Source: Paraglaciecola mesophila (lineage in GTDB: Bacteria > Pseudomonadota > Gammaproteobacteria > Enterobacterales > Alteromonadaceae). From it: a DNA stretch of 64,000 bases. The stretch covers positions 3,285,001-3,349,000 of the forward strand of contig NZ_CP047656.1 of NCBI RefSeq assembly GCF_009906955.1, read 5' to 3'. The notes beneath the pieces were generated by a model that saw only the letters and a program-made list of their open reading frames with translations, did no database searches and was not told the DNA's origin. The position numbers and the translations under genes are program-made. Below are positions 54,187 through 62,854 of this stretch, piece after piece; positions within the stretch are counted from its first letter, which is position 1; the number at the start of each line of letters is the position of its first letter.

Positions 54187-55146
54187 TTACTCCTGTGACG
54201 ATGCGGGCGCATCGTCTGCTAACTCTGATGGTGTGCTGATTGAATTATTATCATCATCATCATTCGTGCTTGGCTCAACATTCTGTTGCTGTTGGTTTTC
54301 TGCTGGGTATTGCTGATCACGCAACATACTTTGCATGTACAAGTTTCGGAAAAAGATATAAGGATCATCTGTTTCTTTACGCAGTTCTTCGTAGGTCGGG
54401 GCTTCGGGCGCAAATGCGTGGAAGCCACCATATGATTGAATATATAAAGTCTCAGGACTTTCGGCAGCATATTGAATGGGATGAAATACGGATTCTGTGA
54501 TGGTCGAAAAACCATTGCGTAGGTCCGACTGTCCCAGTACAGGGAGCACGAGATAACTGCCATAACCTACATCATATTTGACTAAGGTGTCGTTAATTGT
54601 GGACACCTTTTCATCAATTTCAAACCAAGCTGTAGCCGGGTCAAAAAAGCCTAGAAGCCCCACGGTCGAATTGATAAGAAAGCGACCAATGCTTTTTCCA
54701 CTGTCACTTACTTCCCCCTGGAACAACTGATTCAGGGCGTTAAGGGGTTCGCGAATATTGCCAAAGAAATGGCCAACACTGGTTCGTACAGGATCGGGAA
54801 CCACATTTGTGTAACCTTTTGCAGCAGGAATTAATACGTACTCAAACAATTTGTCGTTAAAGGCAAAAATAGGCCGATTGATGAATTCTAAAGGGTCATC
54901 GAAAGCGATATTCTCACTGTAACTGACGCCCTGTGCATTGTCCGGTGCCGGATAACTGACCACGGTTGGTTCGATGGATTGTGTGCCGTGAGAACTATTG
55001 ACGACCAATTCACTGCCAGCTTTATTAGAAATCTCGGCCTGTTCGGGTACTTGCTCCGGGGAGTGTGAACTACATGCGCTCAGGAATAATGTTGTACTGA
55101 GTAAACTCCCTGAAATGAACTTTTTCAAAAGGTGATGAGTTAGCAA
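54187..55146 (-). CDS. mlaA: MlaA/VacJ-family outer-membrane lipoprotein
   Basis: MlaA removes misplaced phospholipid from the outer leaflet of the outer membrane. This 319-residue member has a lipoprotein signal ending LSAC (Cys25). A linker precedes the conserved core (about 80-265) with DPLEFINRPIFAFND, GRFLINSTVGLLGFFDPA, VGYGSYLVLPVLGQSDLR and the DDPYIFFRNLYMQ region. A low-complexity Gln/Asp/Asn tail follows. The start is TTG at 55144-55146, with AGAGGA seven bases upstream. The usual mlaFEDCB genes are not here; instead it is co-transcribed with an RND transporter, which may replace the ABC machinery for this homologue (inference). Confidence 0.93.
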   Translation of the reverse strand: MLTHHLLKKFISGSLLSTTLFLSACSSHSPEQVPEQAEISNKAGSELVVNSSHGTQSIEPTVVSYPAPDNAQGVSYSENIAFDDPLEFINRPIFAFNDKLFEYVLIPAAKGYTNVVPDPVRTSVGHFFGNIREPLNALNQLFQGEVSDSGKSIGRFLINSTVGLLGFFDPATAWFEIDEKVSTINDTLVKYDVGYGSYLVLPVLGQSDLRNGFSTITESVFHPIQYAAESPETLYIQSYGGFHAFAPEAPTYEELRKETDDPYIFFRNLYMQSMLRDQQYPAENQQQQNVEPSTNDDDDNNSISTPSELADDAPASSQE

Positions 55147-55558
55147 ACTGTTATTCCTCTTTATATAACTGCGAAAGCGTTTTTAGCGGCGAGAGCGTCA
55201 AGTAATAACAAGAGTTTCACGCAAAATTATCGTAAAGACAGTTAATGTTTTTGAATTATTTTGTCTTTACGCAATAGGGTATGTGCAAATATACAAAATC
55301 TGTTCCATTCATAACTAATTGTTTTATATAGTTAAATTTTAATTTCGTTAATCGATCAGGGTTTACCTAGGAAAAATATACCTAGTCGTAGCGACAAAGT
55401 TACCGATTTTGCTGAGTTTCTTCTCTAGCAAAGGCAACCTATTGTTATATAGCCAGAATAAACGAGATTTTCCTCATATTTATCAGATGCTTGCTGTTTG
55501 TGGTTTGGTACTTGCTATGTGTTGTCCGAAATTTGAAATAGCTTCCTAAGGATGACTC
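55147..55558. other. Divergent intergenic region, mlaA / SYLF lipoprotein
   Basis: No gene is visible. A perfect inverted repeat, CGTAAAGACA (55231-55240) and TGTCTTTACG (55262-55271), with 21 bases between, lies about 90 bases from the mlaA start and could be a regulator site. The rest is AT-rich promoter DNA. Confidence 0.45.
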
Positions 55559-56131
55559 ATGCAGTACAAATCAGTGTTATTTGGTCTTTTTGCCACCCTT
55601 TCTCTTCTATCGTTAGGGGGATGTTCTACTACTACCGAGGCGACTGTCACTCAAAAGCGTCAGGCAGTGCAAACGATGAACGACAAAGTGTTAACAGAAT
55701 TATTTACTTTGAAACCCAGCGTACGCTCGCAAATCAACAGCGCCCCCGGCTATGCCGTGTTTGATAATGCCAATGTTAATCTTATTCTGGCTAGTTTTGG
55801 CGGTGGGTATGGTGTTGTAACCGACAATCAAACAGGCCAGCAAACCTATATGAAAATGGCGGAAGTAGGCCTAGGGCTTGGGGCAGGAATTAAAGACTTT
55901 CGGGTTGTATTCGTGTTTCACAACGAAGCAGTAATGTCGCGTTTTGTCGAAAAAGGTTGGGCGTTTGGCGCGCAAGCTGATGCTGCCGCAAAAGCAGGTG
56001 ACAAAGGCGTAGCCAAAGGTGGCGAGGTGACCGTAGACAACATCACTATTTATCAGCTCACTGAAAGTGGCTTGGCGCTGCAAGCAACAGTAAAAGGGAC
56101 AAAATACTGGAAAGACGACGAGCTTAATTAA
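55559..56131 (+). CDS. SYLF/YSC84-domain lipoprotein
   Basis: The 190-residue protein has a lipoprotein signal (lipobox LGGC, Cys22) and a SYLF (YSC84) domain, with APGYAVFDNANVNLILASFGGGYGVV and GLGLGAGIKDFRVVFVF. SYLF domains bind phosphoinositides in eukaryotes; bacterial members are poorly characterised lipid-binding lipoproteins. It is next to mlaA and the RND transporter, though divergently transcribed, so a shared role in envelope lipid balance is possible. The ATG at 55559 has TAAGGA upstream. Confidence 0.88.
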   Translation: MQYKSVLFGLFATLSLLSLGGCSTTTEATVTQKRQAVQTMNDKVLTELFTLKPSVRSQINSAPGYAVFDNANVNLILASFGGGYGVVTDNQTGQQTYMKMAEVGLGLGAGIKDFRVVFVFHNEAVMSRFVEKGWAFGAQADAAAKAGDKGVAKGGEVTVDNITIYQLTESGLALQATVKGTKYWKDDELN

Positions 56132-56240
56132 GCTCGTTTGGCTATTGTCCACACTTGCTATATCGGCGTTTGGCTAATATCCAGGCCTGGCGGTTCTAAC
56201 CAGTCTAGCTAATAACGGGTGCTGATTCAGTGAGTCTCAG

Positions 56241-56771
56241 TTATTGTTTTGCTATATCTGCGCTACTTGAAGGCTTTGCGGTGGTTTCACCGGCTGCATT
56301 TAAGGTGTGAATTTGGCCGACTTGCAATAAAGGCGCGGCATCTAGCGCTTCGGCGTCCATCATTTTTGCGATGCGTTGCATGGTAGAAACCAGTTGGGTT
56401 TGTTCCCATTCGTCTAACGACTCAAAACGATTAATGAAATGTTCTTGCAGCAAGGTGGGGGCATTATTAAACGCATTAGTGCCAGATTCTGTCAAACGAA
56501 CGCCCACTTTACGTTTATCTATTTGTGAGCGCTCTCTGACCACGTATCCACGTGCCTCTAAGCGATCAAGAATGCTGGTTACTGTGGCCGAGCTTAAATT
56601 GATATGAGTGGCGATGTCTTTCACCATAACGTCATCGTTATTGTAAATTTCTTGCATAACGATTAACTGAGGACTAGTCAAACCAGACTCTTTACTGAGT
56701 TTTTTTGAATAAAGGTCTATGGCCCGTATTACGCGTCTTAGTGACACTAATAACTCATCGTATTTTTTCAT
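56241..56771 (-). CDS. MarR-family transcriptional regulator
   Basis: The 176-residue protein has a MarR winged helix (about 30-110; VKDIATHINLSSATVTSILDRLEARGYVVRERSQIDKRKVGVRLT) and a long Ala/Ser-rich tail after residue 145. The sequence, with its KKYDELLVSLRRVIRAIDLYSKKLSKESGLTSPQL start, recalls EctR-like MarR regulators that control compatible-solute genes, and it faces a putP-proBA operon. The relation to osmolyte control is an inference from memory and context. A perfect inverted repeat at 56837-56860 in the divergent spacer could be its operator. Confidence 0.9.
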   Translation of the reverse strand: MKKYDELLVSLRRVIRAIDLYSKKLSKESGLTSPQLIVMQEIYNNDDVMVKDIATHINLSSATVTSILDRLEARGYVVRERSQIDKRKVGVRLTESGTNAFNNAPTLLQEHFINRFESLDEWEQTQLVSTMQRIAKMMDAEALDAAPLLQVGQIHTLNAAGETTAKPSSSADIAKQ

Positions 56772-56836
56772 TGCTGCTACCTGCTCTGACGTTAATCGCG
56801 AACCCTAGCAAATTTTAGCTTGAATGCAACATAAAG

Positions 56837-56860
56837 CACTTTTTCTCGCATGAAAAAGTG
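56837..56860. promoter_or_regulatory. Inverted repeat in the MarR / putP divergent spacer
   Basis: CACTTTTTC (56837-56845) and GAAAAAGTG (56852-56860) are perfect nine-base arms with a six-base spacer, 66 bases upstream of the MarR start. It could be a MarR dimer site. The remainder of the 307-base spacer (56772-57079) contains no gene that I can see. Confidence 0.5.
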
Positions 56861-57079
56861 TAAATGGCAAATAACGCTCAAGCGTCGAAGTCATCTGTGC
56901 TAGCGGCGATGTAACTCACTCTATTTATGCTGTTTTTTAGGGCTCGGCTTAGCTTTTACTCCCTTTAGATCCAGATTTAGATTTGATCTTTGGACAGTAA
57001 TTGAGCATAATACTTCGTGTACTAATTAATTGACCTGTAATTATCAGTGCACAACTTATCATTCATTTACGGAGATAAA

Positions 57080-57253
57080 ATGAAAACGCTTAAAGCGATT
57101 GGCAATACGCTTACTAAACCTGCCACTTTACTTTTGAGTACTCTTTTTCATAAAACGAGTTTTTGGCTCTTGACCTGCATTTCTTTACTCGTCCTCGCTA
57201 CTCACAACCAGTCTCGCGCTCGCACCAAAAGCCAAACCTCAGCTAGCCATTAA
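57080..57253 (+). CDS. Small single-pass membrane protein preceding putP
   Basis: The 57-residue frame starts at the ATG 57080 behind GGAG six bases upstream. It has a basic N-terminus, a hydrophobic helix (about 28-43; SFWLLTCISLLVLAT) and a polar Arg/Ser/Thr tail. It ends ten bases before putP. I do not recognise a family. It may be a small membrane partner of the symporter, or a leader peptide whose translation helps open the putP start, which lacks its own ribosome site. Its coding status rests on the ribosome site, composition and spacing. Confidence 0.55.
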   Translation: MKTLKAIGNTLTKPATLLLSTLFHKTSFWLLTCISLLVLATHNQSRARTKSQTSASH

Positions 57254-57263
57254 TTAATACAAT

Positions 57264-58757
57264 ATGAGTTATATTTCTTTAGCAGTATATTTTATCGCTA
57301 TGCTGGGGATAGGTGTGTTCGCTTATCGCCGGTCTACGAGCGATATGTCTGGATACATCCTTGGCGGTCGCCAAGTCAGCCCTCAGGTTACCGCGCTTTC
57401 TGCTGGTGCTTCTGATATGAGCGGTTGGATGCTTATGGGGTTACCTGGCGCTATGTTCGTTGGTGGCTTTGATAGCATGTTTATAGCTATCGGTTTGCTT
57501 ATCGGCGCGTTAGCTAATTATATTTTGGTGGCGCCCAAACTTCGGGTGTACACAGAAGTGGCGAACGATGCTTTAACCATTCCTGAATTTTTTGCCAAGC
57601 GCTTTAATAATAAAGCCAGCAGCATTCGCATTATTTCAGCCGGAATTATAGTGATGTTTTTCACCTTATATACATCAGCTGGACTAGTCGCAGGCGGCAA
57701 GCTATTTGAATCCGCTTTCGGTTTAGACTATCAGCTTGGTCTTTTCATTACCTTAGGTGTGGTGGTGTCTTATACCTTGTTGGGGGGCTTTTTGGCCGTC
57801 TCTCTGACAGATTTTGTCCAAGGCTGCATCATGTTTATTGCGTTGGCATTAGTGCCTATCGTGGCATACCAGCAATTCACAGATGGTAGTGAAATGCTTG
57901 GTTTTGCTTATCAGTCTATTCCGTCATTCTCACAAACGATGAGCGATATCACCTGGTTAGGGCTGTTATCCAGTTTGGCATGGGGATTAGGCTACTTCGG
58001 ACAACCACATATCATTGTTCGTTTTATGGCGATCCGTTCAGTACCTGCGGTTAAAACCGCGCGAAACATAGGCATGAGCTGGATGACAGTGACGATAGTA
58101 GGCGCTCTATCAACTGGTTTGGTCGGTGTGGCTTATGCTAATAAATTTAACTTAGTGGTTGATGATCCAGAAACCATCTTCATTATATTTTCTGAGCTGC
58201 TCTTTAATCCGATAATCAGTGGTTTCTTATTAGCCGCTATTTTGGCCGCCATTATGAGCACCATTTCGTCACAATTGTTGGTGTCAGCTAGTTCGCTTAC
58301 GGAAGATATTTACCGCTTGAAAGCCGGTAATGACGTGAGTGACGAGCAAACTGTAAAAATGGGGCGGTACGGGGTTGCAGGTGTAGCAATCGTCGCGTTG
58401 TTATTATCACTGGATAGTAACAATAGTATTTTATCATTGGTTAGTAATGCGTGGGCCGGATTTGGCGCCGCATTTGGACCGTTAGTGTTGTTTTGCTTAT
58501 ACAAAGCAAATTTAACTCACAAAGCTGCAGTAGCAGGGATTATTTCGGGTGCCGTAACCGTTTTGGTTTGGATTTATGCACCGCTGCTACCCGACGGGCA
58601 AGCACTCTCTAGTGTGATGTATGAAATTGTTCCAGGCTTTATTGTTAGTGCGGGTGTTATCTGGCTTGTCAGTAAATTTGGTGAAGAACCAAGTCAAGCC
58701 ACAGCCGCCATGTTCGATGAAACCAATCAGGTTTTAGCTAAACAACATTCAAATTAA
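57264..58757 (+). CDS. putP: Sodium/proline symporter
   Basis: PutP imports proline with sodium. The 497-residue SSS-family protein has about 13 helices. Signature segments are RSTSDMSGYILGGRQ, SAGASDMSGWMLMGLPG (sodium and substrate site), FGQPHIIVRFMAIRS and ILAAIMSTISSQLLVSASSLTEDIYR. This matches the PutP subgroup well. It lies upstream of proB by 11 bases, an uncommon coupling of proline import with proline synthesis, pointing to proline accumulation as an osmolyte rather than catabolism; no putA is present. The start has no ribosome site, so it may depend on translation of the small frame before it. Confidence 0.93.
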   Translation: MSYISLAVYFIAMLGIGVFAYRRSTSDMSGYILGGRQVSPQVTALSAGASDMSGWMLMGLPGAMFVGGFDSMFIAIGLLIGALANYILVAPKLRVYTEVANDALTIPEFFAKRFNNKASSIRIISAGIIVMFFTLYTSAGLVAGGKLFESAFGLDYQLGLFITLGVVVSYTLLGGFLAVSLTDFVQGCIMFIALALVPIVAYQQFTDGSEMLGFAYQSIPSFSQTMSDITWLGLLSSLAWGLGYFGQPHIIVRFMAIRSVPAVKTARNIGMSWMTVTIVGALSTGLVGVAYANKFNLVVDDPETIFIIFSELLFNPIISGFLLAAILAAIMSTISSQLLVSASSLTEDIYRLKAGNDVSDEQTVKMGRYGVAGVAIVALLLSLDSNNSILSLVSNAWAGFGAAFGPLVLFCLYKANLTHKAAVAGIISGAVTVLVWIYAPLLPDGQALSSVMYEIVPGFIVSAGVIWLVSKFGEEPSQATAAMFDETNQVLAKQHSN

Positions 58758-58768
58758 GGAAACATTCA

Positions 58769-59875
58769 ATGGATCTTTCACAATGGAAACGCGTTGTAAT
58801 TAAAGTAGGCAGCGCGCTAATCGCACCTAATCGCAAAGGGTGCAGCAGTCATTACTTACTTAGCATAGCGCAGTTTATTGTGCGCTTAAGAGCCAACGGT
58901 GTTCAGGTTGTTCTTGTCTCCTCAGGCTCTGTTGCAGCAGGCTCGCATTTATTCCCAGAAACCGACAAGGTCGATATCGCCTTGAAAAAGGCAATGGCCG
59001 CTGCGGGTCAAACTGAAATGATGGCCACGTGGGACAGACTTTTTGATTTCCCTACGGCGCAGATTTTACTTACTCACGGTGATTTACGAGACCGTGAGCG
59101 TTACGTAAGTATTCGCGAAACGACATTTTCATTGTTGAATAACGGTGTGTTACCGATTATCAATGAAAATGACACAGTCACCACAGATGATTTAAAAGTG
59201 GGTGATAATGATAATCTATCGGCTATGGTAGCCGCATCTGCTGACGCAGACGCCTTGATTATCTGCTCTGACGTTGACGGTTTATACGACAAAAACCCGA
59301 ATACCCATGATGATGCGGTTTTGCTTCCCGAAGTGACAACCATTGATAGTCGTATTTTTGCTATGGGTGGCGGTGCAACGAGTGCGGTAGGCACTGGGGG
59401 CATGAAAACTAAAATTGAAGCGGCTGAAAAAGCCACCTCTCATGGTATCGATACGTTCATTGTTAATGGTTTTAAAGCGACGACCTTTAATACCTTGCTT
59501 GAGGGGGAAAACCCAGGCACTCACTTTAGACCGTACGCGAAACCCATGCAGGAAGATGTGCATTGGATGACCCACACTGCATCAGAGCAAGGTGAGGTGG
59601 TAGTGGATAACGATTTTGATACCACGTTTGCGGTTGAAGGTGAACAACTCACTAGTGATGAAATTGTCGAAGTAAACGGTAATTTCTCAGTGGGTGATAC
59701 CATTTTATTGAGAAAAGATGATGGAACGCGTATAGCGAAAGCGCGTTCAAACTACAGCAGTTGTCTGCTGAGTTTCATTGCGGACCAAGATGATCGGGAA
59801 TTCGCTGATGAATTCCAAAATAGAACAGGTCCTATCATCTCGAAGAAAAATATCGCTGTATTGGAGAAACAATAA
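58769..59875 (+). CDS. proB: Glutamate 5-kinase
   Basis: ProB phosphorylates glutamate to gamma-glutamyl phosphate, the first step of proline synthesis. The 368-residue protein has the amino-acid-kinase domain (about 8-255; VVIKVGSALIAPN, VLVSSGSVAAG, NENDTVTTDDLKVGDND, GTGGMKTKIEAAEKA) and a C-terminal PUA domain (about 275-360). Both domains are present, as in E. coli. AAGGAA precedes the ATG. Residues for proline feedback inhibition cannot be judged by eye. Confidence 0.97.
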   Translation: MDLSQWKRVVIKVGSALIAPNRKGCSSHYLLSIAQFIVRLRANGVQVVLVSSGSVAAGSHLFPETDKVDIALKKAMAAAGQTEMMATWDRLFDFPTAQILLTHGDLRDRERYVSIRETTFSLLNNGVLPIINENDTVTTDDLKVGDNDNLSAMVAASADADALIICSDVDGLYDKNPNTHDDAVLLPEVTTIDSRIFAMGGGATSAVGTGGMKTKIEAAEKATSHGIDTFIVNGFKATTFNTLLEGENPGTHFRPYAKPMQEDVHWMTHTASEQGEVVVDNDFDTTFAVEGEQLTSDEIVEVNGNFSVGDTILLRKDDGTRIAKARSNYSSCLLSFIADQDDREFADEFQNRTGPIISKKNIAVLEKQ

Positions 59876-59877
59876 GC

Positions 59878-61119
59878 ATGATTAAAGAATTAGCGCAAAA
59901 CGCAGCAAAAGCTGCAAAAGTACTCGCAGTATTAGATGAAAAAACCAAAAACCAAGTTTTACAAGACATGGCAGATGCACTGCGAACCAACGCAGAAGTC
60001 ATTTATGCAGCCAACAAGATGGACCTTGCTCAAGCCGAAAAAGACGGTTTAGGCGCAGCCATGATCGACCGGCTAACATTAAATGAAGAACGTGTTGAGA
60101 GCATGGCCGCCGGTATTGAAACCATAGTGTCTTTGCCGGATCCCGCAGGACTTGAGCGTGTTGTGGGTGAGCGCCCCAATGGATTGAAGATCAGTAAAAT
60201 GCGCATCCCATTAGGTGTGGTGTGTATGATTTATGAAGCGCGTCCGAATGTAACCGCAGATGCAGGTGCCCTGTGTTTCAAATCTGGTAACGGCGTTATT
60301 TTACGTGGTGGTAAAGAAGCCTTAGGAAGCAGTAAAGCGATTGCCGCTGTGTTACAAGACGTCTTACAAAAGCATAATCTACCCGTTGAATTGATCACAG
60401 TAGTACCTGATCCGGATCGAGAATTGATGATGGAGCTGATGCAACAAGACGAGTATATCGACGTGATTATCCCACGCGGTGGTGAGGGATTAATTCGTCA
60501 CGTCACTGATAACAGTAAAATACCTGTTATTCAGCACTTCAAAGGTGTGTGTCATCTTTACATAGACAAAGACGCAGATTTACAGACTGCTATAGATTTG
60601 TTGGTGAACGGTAAGACCCATCGTACTGGCGTGTGTAATGCGCTAGAAGGTTTGATTGTACATAAAGATATTGCGGACTCATTCTTACCCCTTGCAGCCG
60701 CAGCATTACAAAGCAAACAAGTTAAGATCAATGCCAGTGCCAAGGCTGCTGGGTATTTTGAAAATCCAAAGGTCATTGCAGACGATGCGTTCGGTGAAGA
60801 ATACTTAGATCTTGAAATTGCAGTGGGTATTGTTGATGACCTTGACGCTGCCTTTGAACATATATCGCGCTTTGGTAGCCATCACACAGAAGTTATCTGT
60901 ACTAAGAATGAGTTAACCGCCAAGCGTTTTCAGCGCACAGTCGATGCGTCTGTGGTCATGGTCAATGCGTCATCGCGTTTTTCAGATGGTAGTGAATTAG
61001 GTTTAGGTGCTGAAATTGGTATCGCGACGACTAAATTACATGCCTACGGCCCCATGGGTCTTGAATCTCTAACCGCTGAAAAGTACCTAGTCAGTGGTAC
61101 GGGACAAGTGCGGGCATAG
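59878..61119 (+). CDS. proA: Gamma-glutamyl phosphate reductase
   Basis: ProA reduces gamma-glutamyl phosphate to glutamate semialdehyde, which cyclises toward proline. The 413-residue aldehyde-dehydrogenase-fold protein shows MIYEARPNVTADAGALCFKSGN, IIPRGGEGLIRHV, the catalytic cysteine in THRTGVCNALEGL and the C-terminal GSELGLGAEIGIATTKLHA. It starts two bases after the proB stop, so it is co-translated, and is followed by a strong terminator. proC is not in the window. Confidence 0.97.
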   Translation: MIKELAQNAAKAAKVLAVLDEKTKNQVLQDMADALRTNAEVIYAANKMDLAQAEKDGLGAAMIDRLTLNEERVESMAAGIETIVSLPDPAGLERVVGERPNGLKISKMRIPLGVVCMIYEARPNVTADAGALCFKSGNGVILRGGKEALGSSKAIAAVLQDVLQKHNLPVELITVVPDPDRELMMELMQQDEYIDVIIPRGGEGLIRHVTDNSKIPVIQHFKGVCHLYIDKDADLQTAIDLLVNGKTHRTGVCNALEGLIVHKDIADSFLPLAAAALQSKQVKINASAKAAGYFENPKVIADDAFGEEYLDLEIAVGIVDDLDAAFEHISRFGSHHTEVICTKNELTAKRFQRTVDASVVMVNASSRFSDGSELGLGAEIGIATTKLHAYGPMGLESLTAEKYLVSGTGQVRA

Positions 61120-61235
61120 CTCCTTCTAATTCCATAGCTAACCCGGCCGGGGTTGGCTAGCTTCCTGCATCATCGAGGCTATCTATAGTCATTACAACCG
61201 GTGAGCATGCTTAGCAAATCAGAGATTTTTAAACT

Positions 61236-61268
61236 AAACGGGGCGAGTGCGCAGCATTCGCCCCGTTT
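61236..61268 (+). terminator. Strong intrinsic terminator of putP-proBA
   Basis: AAACGGGGCGA pairs perfectly with TCGCCCCGTTT, and the stem extends inward by GTGC/GCAT to about 15 pairs with a GCA loop. It is followed by TGTTATTTT. A second GC-rich hairpin lies at 61135-61162. Confidence 0.88.
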
Positions 61269-61330
61269 GTTATTTTCCTTATCGCTTCTTGTTCAGCCTA
61301 CGTCCGTTGTCAGCTTAAGAGCATTTATTG

Positions 61331-62746
61331 ATGAATCAACTTAAAGACCGAGATCGCGAGCTTGCCCCGCTCGAGCGAAAGTTCAATCATTTCATATTCT
61401 CATTCGAGCAATTTTTTAAGAGCCAAGCTACCGCGAGTATAACCCTGCTGCTTGCGGCTATGGCCGCTATGTTCATTGCCAACTCTCAGTGGCATGAAAT
61501 CTATCAAGATATTAGTCACATGGCATTTAGTATTTCACTTGGTGATTTCGCGATTAGTTATTCGTTACATACTTGGGTAAACGACGGCCTGATGGTGTTG
61601 TTCTTTTTCCTACTTGGATTGGAAATTAAATACGAATGTTTAGTGGGTGACCTAAAAGATTTTCGTGACTCAAGTTTGGTCATCGCTATGGCGGTAGGGG
61701 GGATGCTCCTTCCTGCGTGTATTTATGCTGCTATTGCCATGACTGGCACCGATGTGGCCATGCGAGGTTGGGGTATTCCTATGGCCACAGATACCGCTTT
61801 TGCACTGGGTATTTTGGCGTTGCTGGGCAGCAAGGCACCGCGTTCAGCTGCGGTTACCTTGTCAGCATTAGCGATAGTCGATGACATGGGCGCTGTGGCA
61901 GTGATTGGCTTGTTTTACACTGAAAATATTCACTTGGTTTCGCTAGGTTACGCAGGCTTAACTCTGCTTGGTTTAATACTGATGAATCTCTTGGGCTTTC
62001 GTCGCCCTATCTTTTACATGCTAGGAGGGATCCTCCTGTGGTGGTTTGTGTTGCAATCAGGTGTTCACGCTACTGCGGCAGGGATATTAGCCGCACTAGC
62101 TGTACCAACTAAACCCTACGCACAAAGCTCTTGGTTTTCACGCAATATGCGCAGTGTATTGAATCGTTTCGAGAAAAACGACCGTGAGGATAAGTCAATT
62201 TTGGAGCAGCAAGAGCAGCATGAATTAGTCGAACAAGCCCAAGATATTGCTGCCATGACGACCACGCCTATTCAACGTTGGGGGCATGTATTGAATCGCC
62301 CCGTCAGCTTGATAATTTTACCTATTTTTGCCTTTATTAACGCGGGTGTTGCTTTACCGAACGAACTGGACAAAATCTTTGAGTCAGTGGTGTTTGTAGC
62401 GGTTGGCAGTGGCTTGGTGTTAGGTAAGGTCATCGGCATTAGTTTATTCGCATGGCTTGCCGTGAAGTGTAATTTTGCGCGCTTACCCAAGGGCTTAAAT
62501 TTTCATCACATAATCGCGTTAGCAAGCTTAGCCGGAGTGGGCTTTACTATGTCGCTGTTTATTGCCTCTTTGGGGTTTGCTGATTATCCGCAACTATTGG
62601 CTCAGTCGAAATTGGGCATATTAGCTGGCTCGGTAATCGCGGCTATTATTGGTACGGTCCTGTTTTTGATTGTCAAAAAAGAAGAGGAAGAGCCAAAAGA
62701 GCAGCTTCACAATAAAGCGGGGTTACCTCAAACGGAGCCTGAGTAA
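61331..62746 (+). CDS. nhaA: Sodium/proton antiporter NhaA
   Basis: NhaA exports sodium in exchange for protons and supports pH and salt balance. The 471-residue protein has the full helix set, with LFFFLLGLEIKYE, GWGIPMATDTAFALG, and the transport-site aspartates in LAIVDDMGAVAVIGLFYT. The later SLAGVGFTMSLFIASLGF is also intact. It is longer than E. coli NhaA (388 residues) because of a charged cytoplasmic insert (about 275-315, Glu/Gln-rich) and a Lys/Glu tail. I prefer the ATG at 61331 over the TTG codon just before it. Confidence 0.95.
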   Translation: MNQLKDRDRELAPLERKFNHFIFSFEQFFKSQATASITLLLAAMAAMFIANSQWHEIYQDISHMAFSISLGDFAISYSLHTWVNDGLMVLFFFLLGLEIKYECLVGDLKDFRDSSLVIAMAVGGMLLPACIYAAIAMTGTDVAMRGWGIPMATDTAFALGILALLGSKAPRSAAVTLSALAIVDDMGAVAVIGLFYTENIHLVSLGYAGLTLLGLILMNLLGFRRPIFYMLGGILLWWFVLQSGVHATAAGILAALAVPTKPYAQSSWFSRNMRSVLNRFEKNDREDKSILEQQEQHELVEQAQDIAAMTTTPIQRWGHVLNRPVSLIILPIFAFINAGVALPNELDKIFESVVFVAVGSGLVLGKVIGISLFAWLAVKCNFARLPKGLNFHHIIALASLAGVGFTMSLFIASLGFADYPQLLAQSKLGILAGSVIAAIIGTVLFLIVKKEEEEPKEQLHNKAGLPQTEPE

Positions 62747-62854
62747 TATCATTCCGCTTTCAAAAGTGAGGTGCACCTCTCAATGGGGATTGGCAAAATT
62801 GATCTGTATAGGTTTTACTGATGTTTACTAACCTGTGGTTAAACGAGACTAACT

